From an uncultured Chloracidobacterium sp. (GTDB lineage Bacteria; Acidobacteriota; Blastocatellia; Pyrinomonadales; Pyrinomonadaceae): a stretch of DNA of 64,000 bases. This document shows positions 26,289 to 36,338 of this stretch, piece after piece. How positions within the stretch are numbered: position 1 is the first letter of the stretch; each line of letters starts with the position of its first letter. The notes under the pieces are model-generated. The model did not search any database and was not told the origin of the DNA. It saw only the letters and a list, made by a program, of their open reading frames with translations. Both the position numbers and the translations under genes were made by a program. Location of the stretch: the NCBI GenBank assembly GCA_936914845.1, contig CAKZGE010000004.1, forward strand, positions 124,001 to 188,000. The letters run 5' to 3'.

Positions 26289-26541
26289 AACGCGATTTTA
26301 ATATAAACAAGACCGATAAAACAAAAAATCGTTGCCGGCGAACCGCGACCGGCGGCGGTGTAACATTTTGTTTGCCAAAAATTACCGATCTCTTAACTTT
26401 CCTTTTACTTATTTGTAATGCCCCTGCATTAATCTCAATTTCTTGCAGAAAAAGCTGAAGGTGACAAATGGCAGAACGGCTGCGGCCGGTTTGTATGGCA
26501 TTTGTCCATAAATTTTTGACCTTTTGGAAACAGGGATCGAT

Positions 26542-29500
26542 ATGACAACAAAATTACAAAAGTTTTGCGGCTTTGCGGCGGCAGCGGTTTACATACTTGT
26601 ATTATTAGTGTCGGCCGGCAAGGCTCAATCAGAAACGGCAACCGTACTCGGTACGGTGCGCGATGCGAACGGAGCTGTTCTTAACGGAGCGGCAGTTACG
26701 CTAACAAATACCGCTACGCGATCATCGGCCAAGACCGCGACCGATCAGAATGGCGATTATCAATTCACCAATGTTAAGATCGGAACCTATGAGATAACGA
26801 TCGAAGCCAACGGATTTAACCGCACGCGAGCAGAAAATATAAATCTGAACATCAACGCCCGACAGCGTGTCGATCTGGCGTTGGATATTGCATCAGCGGA
26901 GGAAATGGTCACGGTGACGGACGCAGCAGATGTGCTGCAGACCGAATCAAGCGAACTTGGGCAAGTGGTCCAGCGGCAGCAGATAACGGCATTTCCGTTG
27001 AACGGCCGCTCATATGCAAATTTGGCTTTGCTGGCTCCCGGCGTTCGCGAATCAAGTACGAACAGTGCGGTCGGCGGCGGCGGGCGAGAGGCGGCGTTCA
27101 ATGTCAACGGACTGCGTGCGACGGCGAACAATTTTTTGCTGGATGGTATCGACAATAACGCATACGGTACGAGCAACCAGAGCTTTTCGAGCCAGGTGGT
27201 TCAGGTTTCACCGGACGCGATAGCCGAATTTAAGGTGCAGACCAACACATACAGCGCGGAATTCGGCCGCTCCGGCGGTGCGGTGATCAATGCCACATAC
27301 CGCAGCGGTACAAATAAATTTCACGGTGCGCTGTGGGAATTTCACCGCAACACGGTGCTCAACGCAGTTGGGTTTTTCAAGCCGACGGGCGGAGAAAAGC
27401 CGCCGCTCATCCGCAATCAGTTCGGTTTTACATTCGGCGGGCCGATCATCAAGGACAAAACTTTCTTTTTTGGCGATTATGAAGGGTTTCGCCAGATCCA
27501 AAAGAACCTCACATTCTCAACCTTGCCGACGATGGCACAACGGCAGGGTATTTTGCCTGTCTCGGTGCGAAATCCGTTGACGGGCACCGTTTACGCCGCC
27601 GGCACCCCGATTCCGATGACGGATCTTGCGCGAAAGGTTTTAGGCGATCTGCCGGCGACCATCAACGGCAATGCTTCGAACAATTATTCGGAATTGGTGC
27701 TGAATCGGCTTTTCAGTGATAAATACAATGTTCGTATCGATCATAGCCTTTCGGCCAGCACAAATATCTTCGGCCGTTGGAGCTATCGGAGATCTAACGG
27801 GTTTGAGGCTCCGAACATTCCCGGGCCTTCGGGAAGCAATCAAAACGGCTTCGTCGATATTTTGAACAAACAATTGACGCTCGGAGCAACACACGCTTTT
27901 AAGAATGCTTCGGTTCTTGATGTTCGGTTCGCATGGTCGAAAATAGATGCGGGCAAACGTCCGCCGCTGATCGGCGGTCCGAGCATGTTCGAACTTTACG
28001 GCATCACCGGCCTGCCGAATGACCCGGAAATAAACGGCGGATTAACGACCCAAACCATCACCGGATATTCACAGCTCGGACGCCAAGCGACGAACCCGCA
28101 ATATCAAAATCCGACCAATTTTGACTATCGTGCGACCTATGCTTTCGGCATCGGCCGCCACAGCTTGAAGGTCGGCTATGAATATCTGACGGTACAAACG
28201 GCTGTTCAAGATACTAATCCGCTGCTGGGTATCGATACGTACAGCGGCCAATACAGCCGTTTTTCGGGTGCAGCGAACAATATCTATAATTTGGCCGATT
28301 TTATGTTCGGTGTTCGAAGCCAATACGAATTGGCGAATATGACCGTAGCAAATATGCGGCAAAAGTTTCATTACGCTTTTGTGCAGGACGATATAAAGGT
28401 CAGTCGCCGTTTAACATTGAATTTGGGCCTGCGATATGAATTCGGCACGCCATACTACGAAAAGGACAACAAACTTTCCAATTACGATCCGGTCTCCAAT
28501 TCGATCATTATGGCAAAAGACGGATCGATGTATGACCGCGGGTTGGTCGATCCGGATAAGAATAACTTTGGGCCAAGGCTTGGTTTTGCATATAACCTGA
28601 TGGACAAAACGGTTGTCCGCGGCGGTTTCGGTATCGGCTATATCTTTATGAACCGGCTGGGTTCGGCCGATATCTTAGGCACAAACTTTCCGATCATCAC
28701 CCGCGCAGCACAAGCACAGCCAAACCCGAACACCGCTCCGATCTGTGTCGGATCCGTTTTTGCGGCTGATTGTTTCCGGCCTACGCAGATGGGCTATCCT
28801 ACGACCAATTTGCCGAACAACGTCGTGCTTTATGTTCCGCGAGACCGCCCGACGGCCAGCGTGCAGAATTGGCAGGTGTCGATCCAGCGGGAGATCATGA
28901 AAGATACGGTATTGGACATCGCCTATGTCGGAAACCGAGCACTTGATACCGTCATGCTGGGAGATCTGAATCAGGCTCGGCCGGTGACACAGTCGGAGTG
29001 GGACAATCGTGCCAGCGTTCCCGTGCCGACTCTTCAACAGCGGCGTCCGATAGCCGGCTTTGGTTCGATTTCGGCTGTGCTTTCCAAAGGCTTTTCCGAA
29101 TACAATGCCCTGCAGGTAAAACTGGAGCGTCGATTTACGAACGGATTGTATCTGCTCAATTCGTTCACGTGGTCAAAAGCTATTGACAACGGTTCGCAGG
29201 TGCTCGAAGAGCCGGCCGGAAATACCGGGACACCTCAGAACGTCAACGATTTCAAAGCCGATAAGGGTATCGGTGCATACGACCAGCCCTTTAATAATAC
29301 GACCAGCTTTGTATGGCAAGTGCCGGTCGGCCGCGGCCGTTGGCTTGGTTCGGATATGCATCCGGCCTTTGACGCCATTCTCGGCGGTTGGATGATAAAC
29401 GGTATCAACACGATGACCAGCGGCCAGCCGATAAATCTGCGCTATACGCTTGGCGGCGATGCGGCGATCACAAATAACTTGCCGTCGTTTCTGGGCGGCG

Positions 29501-29868
29501 TCGCTTTGCGGCCGAATGCAAATTGCGACCCGGTCAATCGCGGTGATCGCCCTGATCCTACGCGAAACTACTTTTTACCTATCGGCGAATGTGTTTCGCG
29601 GCCGCAGCCGTATGCCCCTTTCGGCACCGCCGGACGAAATATCGCCCGCAGCGATGCATATTTCAACTTCGACGTGGCACTTCAAAAAGAATTTCGCCTG
29701 CCGATAACCGAAGCGACCCGGCTAATGTTTCGTGCGGAATTCTTCAACGCTTTCAACCGCACCAATTTTCAGGCGGCCAGCGGAAGCATCGACAGTGCCA
29801 ATTTCGGTATGATCAGCAGCACCTATGCGGCTCGTCAGATCCAATTGGCGTTGAAATTCTCCTTTTAA
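26542..29868 (+). CDS. Oar-type TonB-dependent receptor (second copy)
   Basis: A 1108-residue outer-membrane receptor. Signal peptide ends near SAGKAQS. The carboxypeptidase-regulatory-like domain (about 35-120: VLGTVRDANGAVLNGAAVTL) is followed by a plug (LNGRSYANLALLAPGV; FNVNGLRATANNFLLDGIDNN) and a long barrel with terminal LALKFSF. It shares the domain order and many motifs with the receptor at 3210-6479 but is clearly divergent. ATG 26542 was chosen over 26524 for its AGGGA ribosome site. The 250-base gap upstream (26289-26541) holds A/T-rich sequence, and I see no clear promoter or gene there. It is followed by a terminator. Confidence 0.88.
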   Translation: MTTKLQKFCGFAAAAVYILVLLVSAGKAQSETATVLGTVRDANGAVLNGAAVTLTNTATRSSAKTATDQNGDYQFTNVKIGTYEITIEANGFNRTRAENINLNINARQRVDLALDIASAEEMVTVTDAADVLQTESSELGQVVQRQQITAFPLNGRSYANLALLAPGVRESSTNSAVGGGGREAAFNVNGLRATANNFLLDGIDNNAYGTSNQSFSSQVVQVSPDAIAEFKVQTNTYSAEFGRSGGAVINATYRSGTNKFHGALWEFHRNTVLNAVGFFKPTGGEKPPLIRNQFGFTFGGPIIKDKTFFFGDYEGFRQIQKNLTFSTLPTMAQRQGILPVSVRNPLTGTVYAAGTPIPMTDLARKVLGDLPATINGNASNNYSELVLNRLFSDKYNVRIDHSLSASTNIFGRWSYRRSNGFEAPNIPGPSGSNQNGFVDILNKQLTLGATHAFKNASVLDVRFAWSKIDAGKRPPLIGGPSMFELYGITGLPNDPEINGGLTTQTITGYSQLGRQATNPQYQNPTNFDYRATYAFGIGRHSLKVGYEYLTVQTAVQDTNPLLGIDTYSGQYSRFSGAANNIYNLADFMFGVRSQYELANMTVANMRQKFHYAFVQDDIKVSRRLTLNLGLRYEFGTPYYEKDNKLSNYDPVSNSIIMAKDGSMYDRGLVDPDKNNFGPRLGFAYNLMDKTVVRGGFGIGYIFMNRLGSADILGTNFPIITRAAQAQPNPNTAPICVGSVFAADCFRPTQMGYPTTNLPNNVVLYVPRDRPTASVQNWQVSIQREIMKDTVLDIAYVGNRALDTVMLGDLNQARPVTQSEWDNRASVPVPTLQQRRPIAGFGSISAVLSKGFSEYNALQVKLERRFTNGLYLLNSFTWSKAIDNGSQVLEEPAGNTGTPQNVNDFKADKGIGAYDQPFNNTTSFVWQVPVGRGRWLGSDMHPAFDAILGGWMINGINTMTSGQPINLRYTLGGDAAITNNLPSFLGGVALRPNANCDPVNRGDRPDPTRNYFLPIGECVSRPQPYAPFGTAGRNIARSDAYFNFDVALQKEFRLPITEATRLMFRAEFFNAFNRTNFQAASGSIDSANFGMISSTYAARQIQLALKFSF

Positions 29869-29887
29869 TGAATGGAGTTGATCGTGG

Positions 29888-29915
29888 GCCGGCCGCAAAA
29901 AAAGGCCGGCTCATT
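29888..29915 (+). terminator. Terminator after the second receptor gene
   Basis: GCCGGCC and GGCCGGC form a perfect 7-bp stem around an A-rich loop, followed by TCATTTCT. The T tail is imperfect. Confidence 0.55.
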
Positions 29916-29946
29916 TCTATTTGCGAATATTGATAGAATAAAAATT

Positions 29947-30843
29947 ATGAAAAAGTTGTTGTTAGTTTTCGCTGCCGCGATGGTCTTTGCCGGTGCAGTC
30001 TTTGCTCAAACCAAACCGGGCTTTTCGATCGAGGGCCACCGCGGTGCTCGTGGTTGGGTGCCGGAAAATACCATACCATCGTTCATAAAGGCTTTGGAAC
30101 TCGGTGCGGACACGATCGAGCTTGACCTGGCGGTAAGTGCTGACGGAAAACTCGTAGTTTCGCACGACCCCTATTTTGTAGCGGATATCTCGCTTGACCC
30201 GAAAGGGCAGCCGATAGACCCGGCAAAGCAGAAAGAGCACAATATTCACAAAATGAAGTATGCCGAGATCAGGAAATATGATGTCGGAAGCCTAGGAAAT
30301 AAAGGTTTTCCCGACCAAATAAAAATGAAGGTGCATAAGCCGCTGCTTTCGGATGTCTTCAGGGCGGTTGACGAATATCTGCGAAAGAAGGGAGGGAAGC
30401 GAACGGTCCGCTATAATATCGAGATCAAATCAGATCCGCAGGGTGACGGCATCTTTTTTCCTCAGCCGGCAGTTTTTGCCAAAAAGGTGTTAGACGAGAT
30501 CTTGAAATACAAGAAGCAGAATAGCGTGATAGTTCAGTCTTTCGATGTTCGTCCGCTGCAGGAATTGAATAAGGCGAATGTGAAACTACCGCTCGCCCTG
30601 CTGGTCGGCAATCCGTTGGGTGTCGAAAAGAACATCGAGAAACTAGGTTTTGTGCCGAACACATACAGCCCGCATTTTGGCTTGGTGGATGCCGCGACCG
30701 TAGAAGCATGTCATAAAATGGGAATGAAGATAGTTCCTTGGACGGTCAATGAAACGACGGACATCGAAAAGATGAAAAAATTCGATCTTGACGGCATTAT
30801 CACGGATTATCCGGACCGGGTCGTGAAGATCTACGGCAATTGA
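29947..30843 (+). CDS. Secreted glycerophosphodiester phosphodiesterase
   Basis: A 298-residue enzyme that cleaves glycerophosphodiesters to an alcohol and glycerol-3-phosphate. A signal peptide (MKKLLLVFAAAMVFAGAVFA) directs it to the periplasm. The TIM-barrel signature is present: GHRGARGWVPENTIPSF with the catalytic His and Arg/Glu, TIELDLAVSADGKLVVSHDP with metal ligands and the second His, then NIEIKSD and the final VPWTVNETTDIEKMKKFDLDGIITDYPD. The start at 29947 is chosen because the signal peptide begins there. A strong terminator follows. Confidence 0.92.
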   Translation: MKKLLLVFAAAMVFAGAVFAQTKPGFSIEGHRGARGWVPENTIPSFIKALELGADTIELDLAVSADGKLVVSHDPYFVADISLDPKGQPIDPAKQKEHNIHKMKYAEIRKYDVGSLGNKGFPDQIKMKVHKPLLSDVFRAVDEYLRKKGGKRTVRYNIEIKSDPQGDGIFFPQPAVFAKKVLDEILKYKKQNSVIVQSFDVRPLQELNKANVKLPLALLVGNPLGVEKNIEKLGFVPNTYSPHFGLVDAATVEACHKMGMKIVPWTVNETTDIEKMKKFDLDGIITDYPDRVVKIYGN

Positions 30844-30871
30844 TCCGTCAGGTCCGATCGTATAGCACAAG

Positions 30872-30900
30872 CCTCGCAGAAGGATCTGCGAGGTTTTTTT
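30872..30900 (+). terminator. Rho-independent terminator after the GDPD gene
   Basis: CCTCGCAGA and TCTGCGAGG form a perfect 9-bp stem with loop AGGA, followed by a run of eight T's. Confidence 0.9.
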
Positions 30901-30946
30901 GTTGCGGGGCTGACAACGCGGCTGATTTAAGTAAAATAGATGTTTT

Positions 30947-31615
30947 ATGATCATAGCCATCGACGGGCCTTCGGGAGCAGGAAAATCAACATTGGGCAAA
31001 ATGCTGGCAAAGCGGTTCGGGCTGTTGTATCTGGATACAGGGGCAATGTATCGGGCGGCGGCCTTAGCGGCAATGCGCGCCGGAGCTGATCTTGCCGACG
31101 AAGCAGCCGTGGTAAATATCGCCTCCGGAGCAGAAATTGAACTGGTCGGTGAGCCGGACGATCTGCGGGTAGAACTGAACGGAAAGGACGTTTCGGCAGA
31201 GATCAGAACGCTGGAAGTTGCCCAAAATGCGTCGATCGTTTCCACGCTTTCGGGTGTCAGGCGGCTGATGGTACAGCTCCAGCGGCAGCTCGGGCGGCGT
31301 TCGGCGGCCGGTTGTGTGCTCGAAGGCCGCGATATCGGCACCGTGGTATTTCCGGATGCGGATATTAAATTCTTTTTGACCGCCAAGCCTGAGGCCCGTG
31401 CCCGCCGCCGCTTTGCCGAAGACACGGCGAAAGGCCGCATCAGCACCTATGAACAAACGCTGACCGAGATCAACGAACGCGATGAGCGAGACGTCTCGCG
31501 CGAAGATTCGCCGCTCGTGATCGCCGAGGACGCAGTAGTTATCGACACCAGCGAACTTGATCTTAAAGAAGTTTTCGAACAAATGGCGGCAAAAGCCGAG
31601 GCGGTCGAACACTAG
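30947..31615 (+). CDS. cmk: Cytidylate kinase
   Basis: A 222-residue cytoplasmic enzyme that phosphorylates CMP and dCMP. The P-loop IAIDGPSGAGKSTLGK is at the N-terminus, followed by LLYLDTGAMYRAAAL, typical for Cmk. The CMP-specific insertion region, then VLEGRDIGTVVFPDADIKFFL and ARARRRFAE (the lid arginines), follow in normal order and length. A terminator separates it from the GDPD gene upstream. Two tRNA genes follow. No rpsA gene, its frequent neighbour, is present here. Confidence 0.93.
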   Translation: MIIAIDGPSGAGKSTLGKMLAKRFGLLYLDTGAMYRAAALAAMRAGADLADEAAVVNIASGAEIELVGEPDDLRVELNGKDVSAEIRTLEVAQNASIVSTLSGVRRLMVQLQRQLGRRSAAGCVLEGRDIGTVVFPDADIKFFLTAKPEARARRRFAEDTAKGRISTYEQTLTEINERDERDVSREDSPLVIAEDAVVIDTSELDLKEVFEQMAAKAEAVEH

Positions 31616-31759
31616 ACCGGCGATCTATTTGCCTCTGTCGGCGACAAACTGCCTTAATTGTGCAGCGGCTCCGAAACATCCATTGACCGAATCCAACCGG
31701 GCCTATTTTGTTTGACTTAGTTTTCATTAGTGCGTAAGATTGGTGTTTGGTTTTGATAT

Positions 31760-31833
31760 GCTCCCGTAGCTCAGCTGGATAGAGCAACAGCCTTCTAAGC
31801 TGTGGGTCGCACGTTCAAGTCGTGCCGGGGGCG
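31760..31833 (+). tRNA. tRNA-Arg (TCT)
   Basis: Acceptor GCTCCCG/CGGGGGC with discriminator G. D-arm GCTC...GAGC, anticodon loop CTTCTAA giving TCT, T-arm GCACG/CGTGC with TTCAAGT. CCA is not encoded. Confidence 0.93.
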
Positions 31834-31882
31834 AAAATAAATATCGGACCGGATGCATTCAGCTTAGATCCGGTTCGGGCAT

Positions 31883-31959
31883 GGCGGCTATAGTTCAGTG
31901 GTTAGAGCGCCTGATTGTGGTTCAGGATGTCGAGGGTTCGAATCCCTCTAGCCGCCCCA
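31883..31959 (+). tRNA. tRNA-His (GTG)
   Basis: Begins with the extra G at -1 that pairs with C73, the identity element of tRNA-His. Acceptor GCGGCTA/TAGCCGC, anticodon loop TTGTGGT giving GTG, T-arm GAGGG/CCCTC. CCA is encoded at the end. Confidence 0.95.
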
Positions 31960-32042
31960 TCTCTTTCCCCCTCTTCAAATTGTCAACCAGGTTTCAGAGA
32001 CAATATAATGCAAGCGGTAAATTTCGTTCGCAAAGGATCGTT

Positions 32043-33581
32043 ATGTCACTAAAAGCTGTGATCTTGCTAGCATTTGTGCTGGTTTCGGCGATGTCCGCGG
32101 CTGCTCAGAATGCTAAGAATTATGTGCCCGACGAACTGCTCGTAAAATTTGCGGACAGCTCAGACTTTGAGCGTTCAGCTGATATATTGACGCGGAGCGG
32201 CGTTGCGGTAAAGCAGAAATTCGCTTCGCTTGGCTGGCAGTTGGTGCGGATCCGGGCCGGTGAAAGCCGCCAACAGGTCGAAAAAAGGCTGCGGGCAATG
32301 CCGGCGATCGAGGCCGTTCAACCCAACTACTATTATCATTTGCTGGCAACGCCGAACGATCCGCGCTTTCCGGAATCCGGCATGTGGGGATTGACGAAGA
32401 TATCCGCTCCGGCGGCGTGGGATGTTTTTACAGGGAGTCCGGCCGTGGTGGTCGCCAACATCGATACAGGAATGCGATATACGCACGAGGACCTGGCGGC
32501 CAATGCGTGGACAAATTCGGGCGAGATCAATGGAAATGGGGTCGATGATGACGGAAACGGGTTTGTGGACGATTATTACGGCTACGATTTTCGGTACAAC
32601 GACCCCGATCCGGCGGACCAGCACGGACATGGGACACACACCGCCGGAACGATCGGAGCGGCCGGAAACAACGGCATCGGCGTAGCCGGCGTAAACTGGA
32701 ACGTCAAGCTTATGACGATCAAGATCTATAGTGCGGCGGCAACGGATACGACGTCCGCCATGCTGATCAATGCTTACAATTACGTCACGTTGATGAAAAA
32801 CCGCGGCGTGAACATTCGCGTCACAAACAATTCCTATGGCGGGTGTTCCGAAGCCTGCGGCTATGACCAGGCGACCAAGGACGCGCTGGACGCAATGGGC
32901 AATGCGGGCATTCTAAACGTTTTTGCGGCGGGCAATGACGGCCGCAATACGGACAACCTGCCGGCTTATCCGGCCAGCTATACATCACCGAGCATTATTT
33001 CCGTCGCCAATTCAACGTCGTCAGACGCCCGTTCCGGAAGCTCTAATTGGGGCGTGACCACGGTAGATCTTGCAGCTCCCGGCAGCGGAATTTTGAGCAC
33101 CACCAATAGTTCGAACACGAGCTATGGTTCGAGCAGCGGCACATCTATGGCCAGCCCCCATGTTGCCGGAGCGGCGGCATTGCTCGCGGGGCTGAATCCT
33201 TCGCTTTCCGCGGCTTCGCTGAAGGCGTCGATACTGAATAATGTGGATCTGCTGACGCAATGGAACGGAATGGTCAAGACCGGCGGACGGTTGAATGTTG
33301 CGGCGGCTCTCGCCGATCCGACAGTTTGCACGGTCGGCATCTCGTCAAATGCCATGGCGGTTCCAACTAAGGGCGGCTATTTTTCGGTGAATGTGACGAC
33401 GCCCGCCAATTGTGACCATTTTGTAAAAAGCGATTCGCGGTGGATCCGGGTCGAGGGCGGTGAAGTGCTTAGCGGAAGCCGAACGCTGACCTTTCGCGTT
33501 TTGCTGAATACGGCCATTTCGCGTTCAGGCACGATAACCATCGGAGGTCAAAACATCACGATCACACAATCGCGGAAATGA
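32043..33581 (+). CDS. Secreted subtilisin-like (S8) serine protease with BACON-like C-terminal domain
   Basis: A 512-residue protein with signal peptide (AVILLAFVLVSAMSAAAQ) and an inhibitor-type prodomain (about 27-100, with VPDELLVKFADS and AVQPNYYYHL). The S8 catalytic domain has Asp141 in NIDTGMRYTHED, His196 in HGHGTHTAGTIG, the oxyanion region TNNSYGG, and Ser368 in GTSMASPHVAGAAAL. The last 85 residues (TVCTVGISSNAMAVPTKGGY to ITITQ) resemble the short beta domain of the BACON type, thought to bind carbohydrate or protein. AAGGA near ATG 32043 sets the start; an upstream in-frame ATG lies inside tRNA-His. Confidence 0.9.
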   Translation: MSLKAVILLAFVLVSAMSAAAQNAKNYVPDELLVKFADSSDFERSADILTRSGVAVKQKFASLGWQLVRIRAGESRQQVEKRLRAMPAIEAVQPNYYYHLLATPNDPRFPESGMWGLTKISAPAAWDVFTGSPAVVVANIDTGMRYTHEDLAANAWTNSGEINGNGVDDDGNGFVDDYYGYDFRYNDPDPADQHGHGTHTAGTIGAAGNNGIGVAGVNWNVKLMTIKIYSAAATDTTSAMLINAYNYVTLMKNRGVNIRVTNNSYGGCSEACGYDQATKDALDAMGNAGILNVFAAGNDGRNTDNLPAYPASYTSPSIISVANSTSSDARSGSSNWGVTTVDLAAPGSGILSTTNSSNTSYGSSSGTSMASPHVAGAAALLAGLNPSLSAASLKASILNNVDLLTQWNGMVKTGGRLNVAAALADPTVCTVGISSNAMAVPTKGGYFSVNVTTPANCDHFVKSDSRWIRVEGGEVLSGSRTLTFRVLLNTAISRSGTITIGGQNITITQSRK

Positions 33582-33787
33582 TTTTTAGGAATTTTTTTAC
33601 TGATTCGAACTTTATTTAAAGTAGCGGCGTCTAAGGTTATTATTGGCAACGCCGCCTAACCGATTCTGTAGCAGGAAATTAACCATCTAATTCTTGCCAA
33701 GCCCATTGATAACATAGTATATTTGGAACTTCCGGCTTACTTTGCAAGCCGCCCAAAGACCTTGAATTTTAGGTAAAGGACATCACA

Positions 33788-34756
33788 ATGAGAATTTTTT
33801 CGTCGCGGAGCAATAAATTTGCCCTTCTATTCGGACTTTTCACACTCCTCACTACAACGGCATTTGCACAGGTTTCCCTGCGCAAAGCTCTTGATAACGA
33901 CGGCGATTCAAAAGCTGATTTTGTTATTTTCCGCCCATCGAACAACACTTGGTTCATCAAAAGGGCAACGGGTGTCTTTTCTTCACAGGTCTTTGGCGTG
34001 TCAAACGAAGATTTCCCGGTTCCCGGCGATTACGATGGCGACGGCAAAGGGGATATTGCGGTATGGCGCGATACGACCGGTGTTTGGTACACGCTTCGAA
34101 GCAGCGATAATACCTTTACCATGCGTAACTGGGGCGTCACCGGCGATGATCCGGTAGCACGTGATTATGACGGCGACGGCAAGACCGACATGGCTGTTGT
34201 CCGCCGAACGAACGGCAACATGGTGTGGTATATCTTCCGCAGTTCGGACAACGCATATACTTCGAACCAATGGGGTGTAACCACAGATTTCGTAGCACCG
34301 GGCGATTATGATGGAGACGGCAAATTCGATATCGCCGTTCAGCGTCCGGGAGCATCGGGCACGGCAGCCGCAACCTTCTTTATTCTGCAAAGCAGCAATA
34401 GCGGGTTTTACAGCATCGAATTCGGCCAAAGCAACGATCTGATCGTGCCGGGCGATTATGATGGTGACGGCAAGACGGATCTGGCCGTTGTTCGAGAAGG
34501 AGCAACACCGACATCCGACCTGACGTGGATCATTCGCTACAGCATGACGGGCACTATTTATACCCGAACCTTCGGTGTCAGCGGTACTGACCTCAATGCA
34601 CAGAACGATTATGACGGCGACGGGAAAGCCGACATCGCCATATGGCGCAATACGAACGGCAGTTTTTACTATGTGCCGAGTGCGACGGGCGGTATGAACA
34701 CGGTTCAGTGGGGACAATTGGGCGATTATCCGGTTGCCAGCTACGATACCCATTGA
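33788..34756 (+). CDS. Secreted VCBS/FG-GAP repeat protein
   Basis: A 322-residue protein with signal peptide (FALLFGLFTLLTTTAFAQ) and about six repeats of roughly 48 residues. Each contains a calcium-binding type loop DYDGDGKxDIAVW/R followed by a W..RSSDNT-like strand, so the mature protein is probably one beta-propeller. Such domains bind ligands or Ca2+ at the cell surface. At DNA level the GATTATGAtGGcGACGGCAA segment recurs. The 206-base gap before it holds two weak hairpins and no gene. No partner gene is evident. Confidence 0.85.
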   Translation: MRIFSSRSNKFALLFGLFTLLTTTAFAQVSLRKALDNDGDSKADFVIFRPSNNTWFIKRATGVFSSQVFGVSNEDFPVPGDYDGDGKGDIAVWRDTTGVWYTLRSSDNTFTMRNWGVTGDDPVARDYDGDGKTDMAVVRRTNGNMVWYIFRSSDNAYTSNQWGVTTDFVAPGDYDGDGKFDIAVQRPGASGTAAATFFILQSSNSGFYSIEFGQSNDLIVPGDYDGDGKTDLAVVREGATPTSDLTWIIRYSMTGTIYTRTFGVSGTDLNAQNDYDGDGKADIAIWRNTNGSFYYVPSATGGMNTVQWGQLGDYPVASYDTH

Positions 34757-34783
34757 TCTCTTTTCAAAGCTAAAAACGATCTC

Positions 34784-34815
34784 GGCCGAGAGTTGCTTGC
34801 TTCTCTCGGCCTTTT
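34784..34815 (+). terminator. Terminator after the VCBS gene
   Basis: GGCCGAGAG and CTCTCGGCC form a perfect 9-bp stem around a 10-base loop, followed by TTTTCGTTT. Confidence 0.85.
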
Positions 34816-34835
34816 CGTTTGTCGGCGGCATCTTG

Positions 34836-34841
34836 TATAAT
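34836..34841 (+). promoter_or_regulatory. -10 element before the heptose kinase gene
   Basis: Perfect TATAAT 13 bases before the start codon, downstream of the VCBS terminator. A -35 is not clear. The leader would be very short. Confidence 0.35.
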
Positions 34842-34854
34842 CCGAACCATTGCA

Positions 34855-35859
34855 ATGAAGGGGTTCTCATCAACACTTAAAGAGCTTTTTGCAGATCGCA
34901 GAGTCGTGATCGCCGGCGATGCGGTGGCGGATCAATTTCTGCTCGGAACTATCGAGCGTATCTCACGCGAAGCCCCGGTTTTCATTCTTCGCCACGACGA
35001 GACAACGACATTACCGGGCGGGGCTGCCAATGCTGCGGCGAATGTAGCCTCGCTGGGCGGACATCCGATATTGATCGGTGTAACGGGCCGGGATGATCAC
35101 GGCGAAAAACTTCGGGCAAGCCTTGCGGAGGCGGGCGTCGGTTGTGAGATGCTCGTCAGCAGCGACAATGTGACAACGACGACCAAGACGCGTGTGCTGG
35201 CCGGGCAATATTATGCTTCTCGGCAACAGGTCGTTCGGATCGATTACGAGAATCGCGGAGAACTGGGGGTAGATGTCCGCCATCAATTGCGGGCAAATCT
35301 GATGACGGCCGCGGAGGATGCCGATGCGATCATCGTTTCGGACTATAACTACGGCGTTGCGGACATCGAGCTTTTTACTACTGCCCGCGAAATTGCCCGC
35401 CGCCGCGATATTCCGCTATTGATCGATTCGCGGTTCAGGCTCGGTGATTTTGCCGGGGCGACCACGGCGACACCAAATTCTGATGAGGTGGAGCAAGTGC
35501 TTGGCAAACAATTCTCGGCCGAAGATTGCGACGGGCTTCGAAAGCAGCTGGGGCTGGAATCAATGTTAGTGACCTGCGGAAATAAGGGCGTGCTGTTGAC
35601 GGAACGCAATCAACCGCCGCTTGCGATCAAGGCTGTGGGTTCGGATGTGCCGGTCGATGTGACCGGTGCCGGCGATACCGTTATCGCTGCTTTCGCTCTT
35701 AGTTTGGCAGCCGGTCTTAGCTGTGCCGATGCTGCCCGGATGGCCAATCACGCCGGCGGTATCGTGGTGATGAAAAAAGGGACCGCCACCGTTTCGATCG
35801 AAGAATTGGGGCGTTCGCTGGCAACGGAAGATGTCTTGTCATACGGAGCAGAACAATGA
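34855..35859 (+). CDS. rfaE1: D-glycero-beta-D-manno-heptose-7-phosphate kinase
   Basis: A 334-residue PfkB-family (ribokinase fold) sugar kinase matching the N-terminal half of E. coli Hld[26 protein letters not shown] is the typical start, then [21 protein letters not shown] signature 2, with the catalytic Asp, is in [19 protein letters not shown]. It adds the 1-phosphate in ADP-heptose synthesis for lipopolysaccharide. Here the kinase and the nucleotidyltransferase are separate genes overlapping by four bases (ATGA). The start at 34855 was chosen because the conserved alignment begins there. Confidence 0.9.
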   Translation: MKGFSSTLKELFADRRVVIAGDAVADQFLLGTIERISREAPVFILRHDETTTLPGGAANAAANVASLGGHPILIGVTGRDDHGEKLRASLAEAGVGCEMLVSSDNVTTTTKTRVLAGQYYASRQQVVRIDYENRGELGVDVRHQLRANLMTAAEDADAIIVSDYNYGVADIELFTTAREIARRRDIPLLIDSRFRLGDFAGATTATPNSDEVEQVLGKQFSAEDCDGLRKQLGLESMLVTCGNKGVLLTERNQPPLAIKAVGSDVPVDVTGAGDTVIAAFALSLAAGLSCADAARMANHAGGIVVMKKGTATVSIEELGRSLATEDVLSYGAEQ

Positions 35860-36332
35860 CCAATGCGGCGCCGGTGCTCGACCGGGAAGCGATCGTCCGG
35901 TTGGTCAAAGAACGCCGGCAAAAGGGTGATCGGATCATTTTGACGAACGGCTGTTTTGATCTATTTCATGTGGGTCATACGCGATATTTGACCGCAGCCA
36001 AGGAACTTGGCGGTTTTCTTATAACGGCGATCAATTCTGATGAACAGGTGCGGAGCTTGAAAGGCAGCGGCAGGCCATTCATGCCGCAGGACGAGCGGGC
36101 CGAACTCCTATCCGCACTTAGATGTGTTGACGCGGTGACGATATTTGATGAGCCGACCGTGACGGAACTGATCTTGGCCGTCCGCCCGGACATTCACGCC
36201 AAGGGCACCGATTATACCGTTGGGAATGTGCCGGAACGTGAGATCATGGCTTCGATAGGCGGACAAGTGGCGATCGTCGGCGATCCGAAAGATCATTCTT
36301 CGACCGACCTGATCCAAAAGGCCCGCGGATGA
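35856..36332 (+). CDS. rfaE2: D-glycero-beta-D-manno-heptose 1-phosphate adenylyltransferase
   Basis: A 158-residue cytidylyltransferase-family protein matching the C-terminal half of Hld[19 protein letters not shown] carries the HxGH nucleotide-binding motif, and [21 protein letters not shown] carries the end motif where ISTT/SST is expected. It transfers AMP to heptose-1-phosphate to give ADP-heptose. Translation is coupled to the kinase gene through the ATGA overlap. A conserved hypothetical gene and rsmE follow in the same direction. Confidence 0.92.
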   Translation: MTNAAPVLDREAIVRLVKERRQKGDRIILTNGCFDLFHVGHTRYLTAAKELGGFLITAINSDEQVRSLKGSGRPFMPQDERAELLSALRCVDAVTIFDEPTVTELILAVRPDIHAKGTDYTVGNVPEREIMASIGGQVAIVGDPKDHSSTDLIQKARG

Positions 36333-36338
36333 ATCGGA

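Noticed and set aside
31881..32042. In-frame N-terminal extension of the S8 protease
   Set aside because: The longer frame begins inside tRNA-His. The ATG at 32043 has a ribosome site and directly starts a signal peptide.
33582..33787. Regulatory RNA in the gap before the VCBS gene
   Set aside because: Only two weak, unrelated stems (33624-33655 and 33733-33751) are visible, with no conserved riboswitch core.
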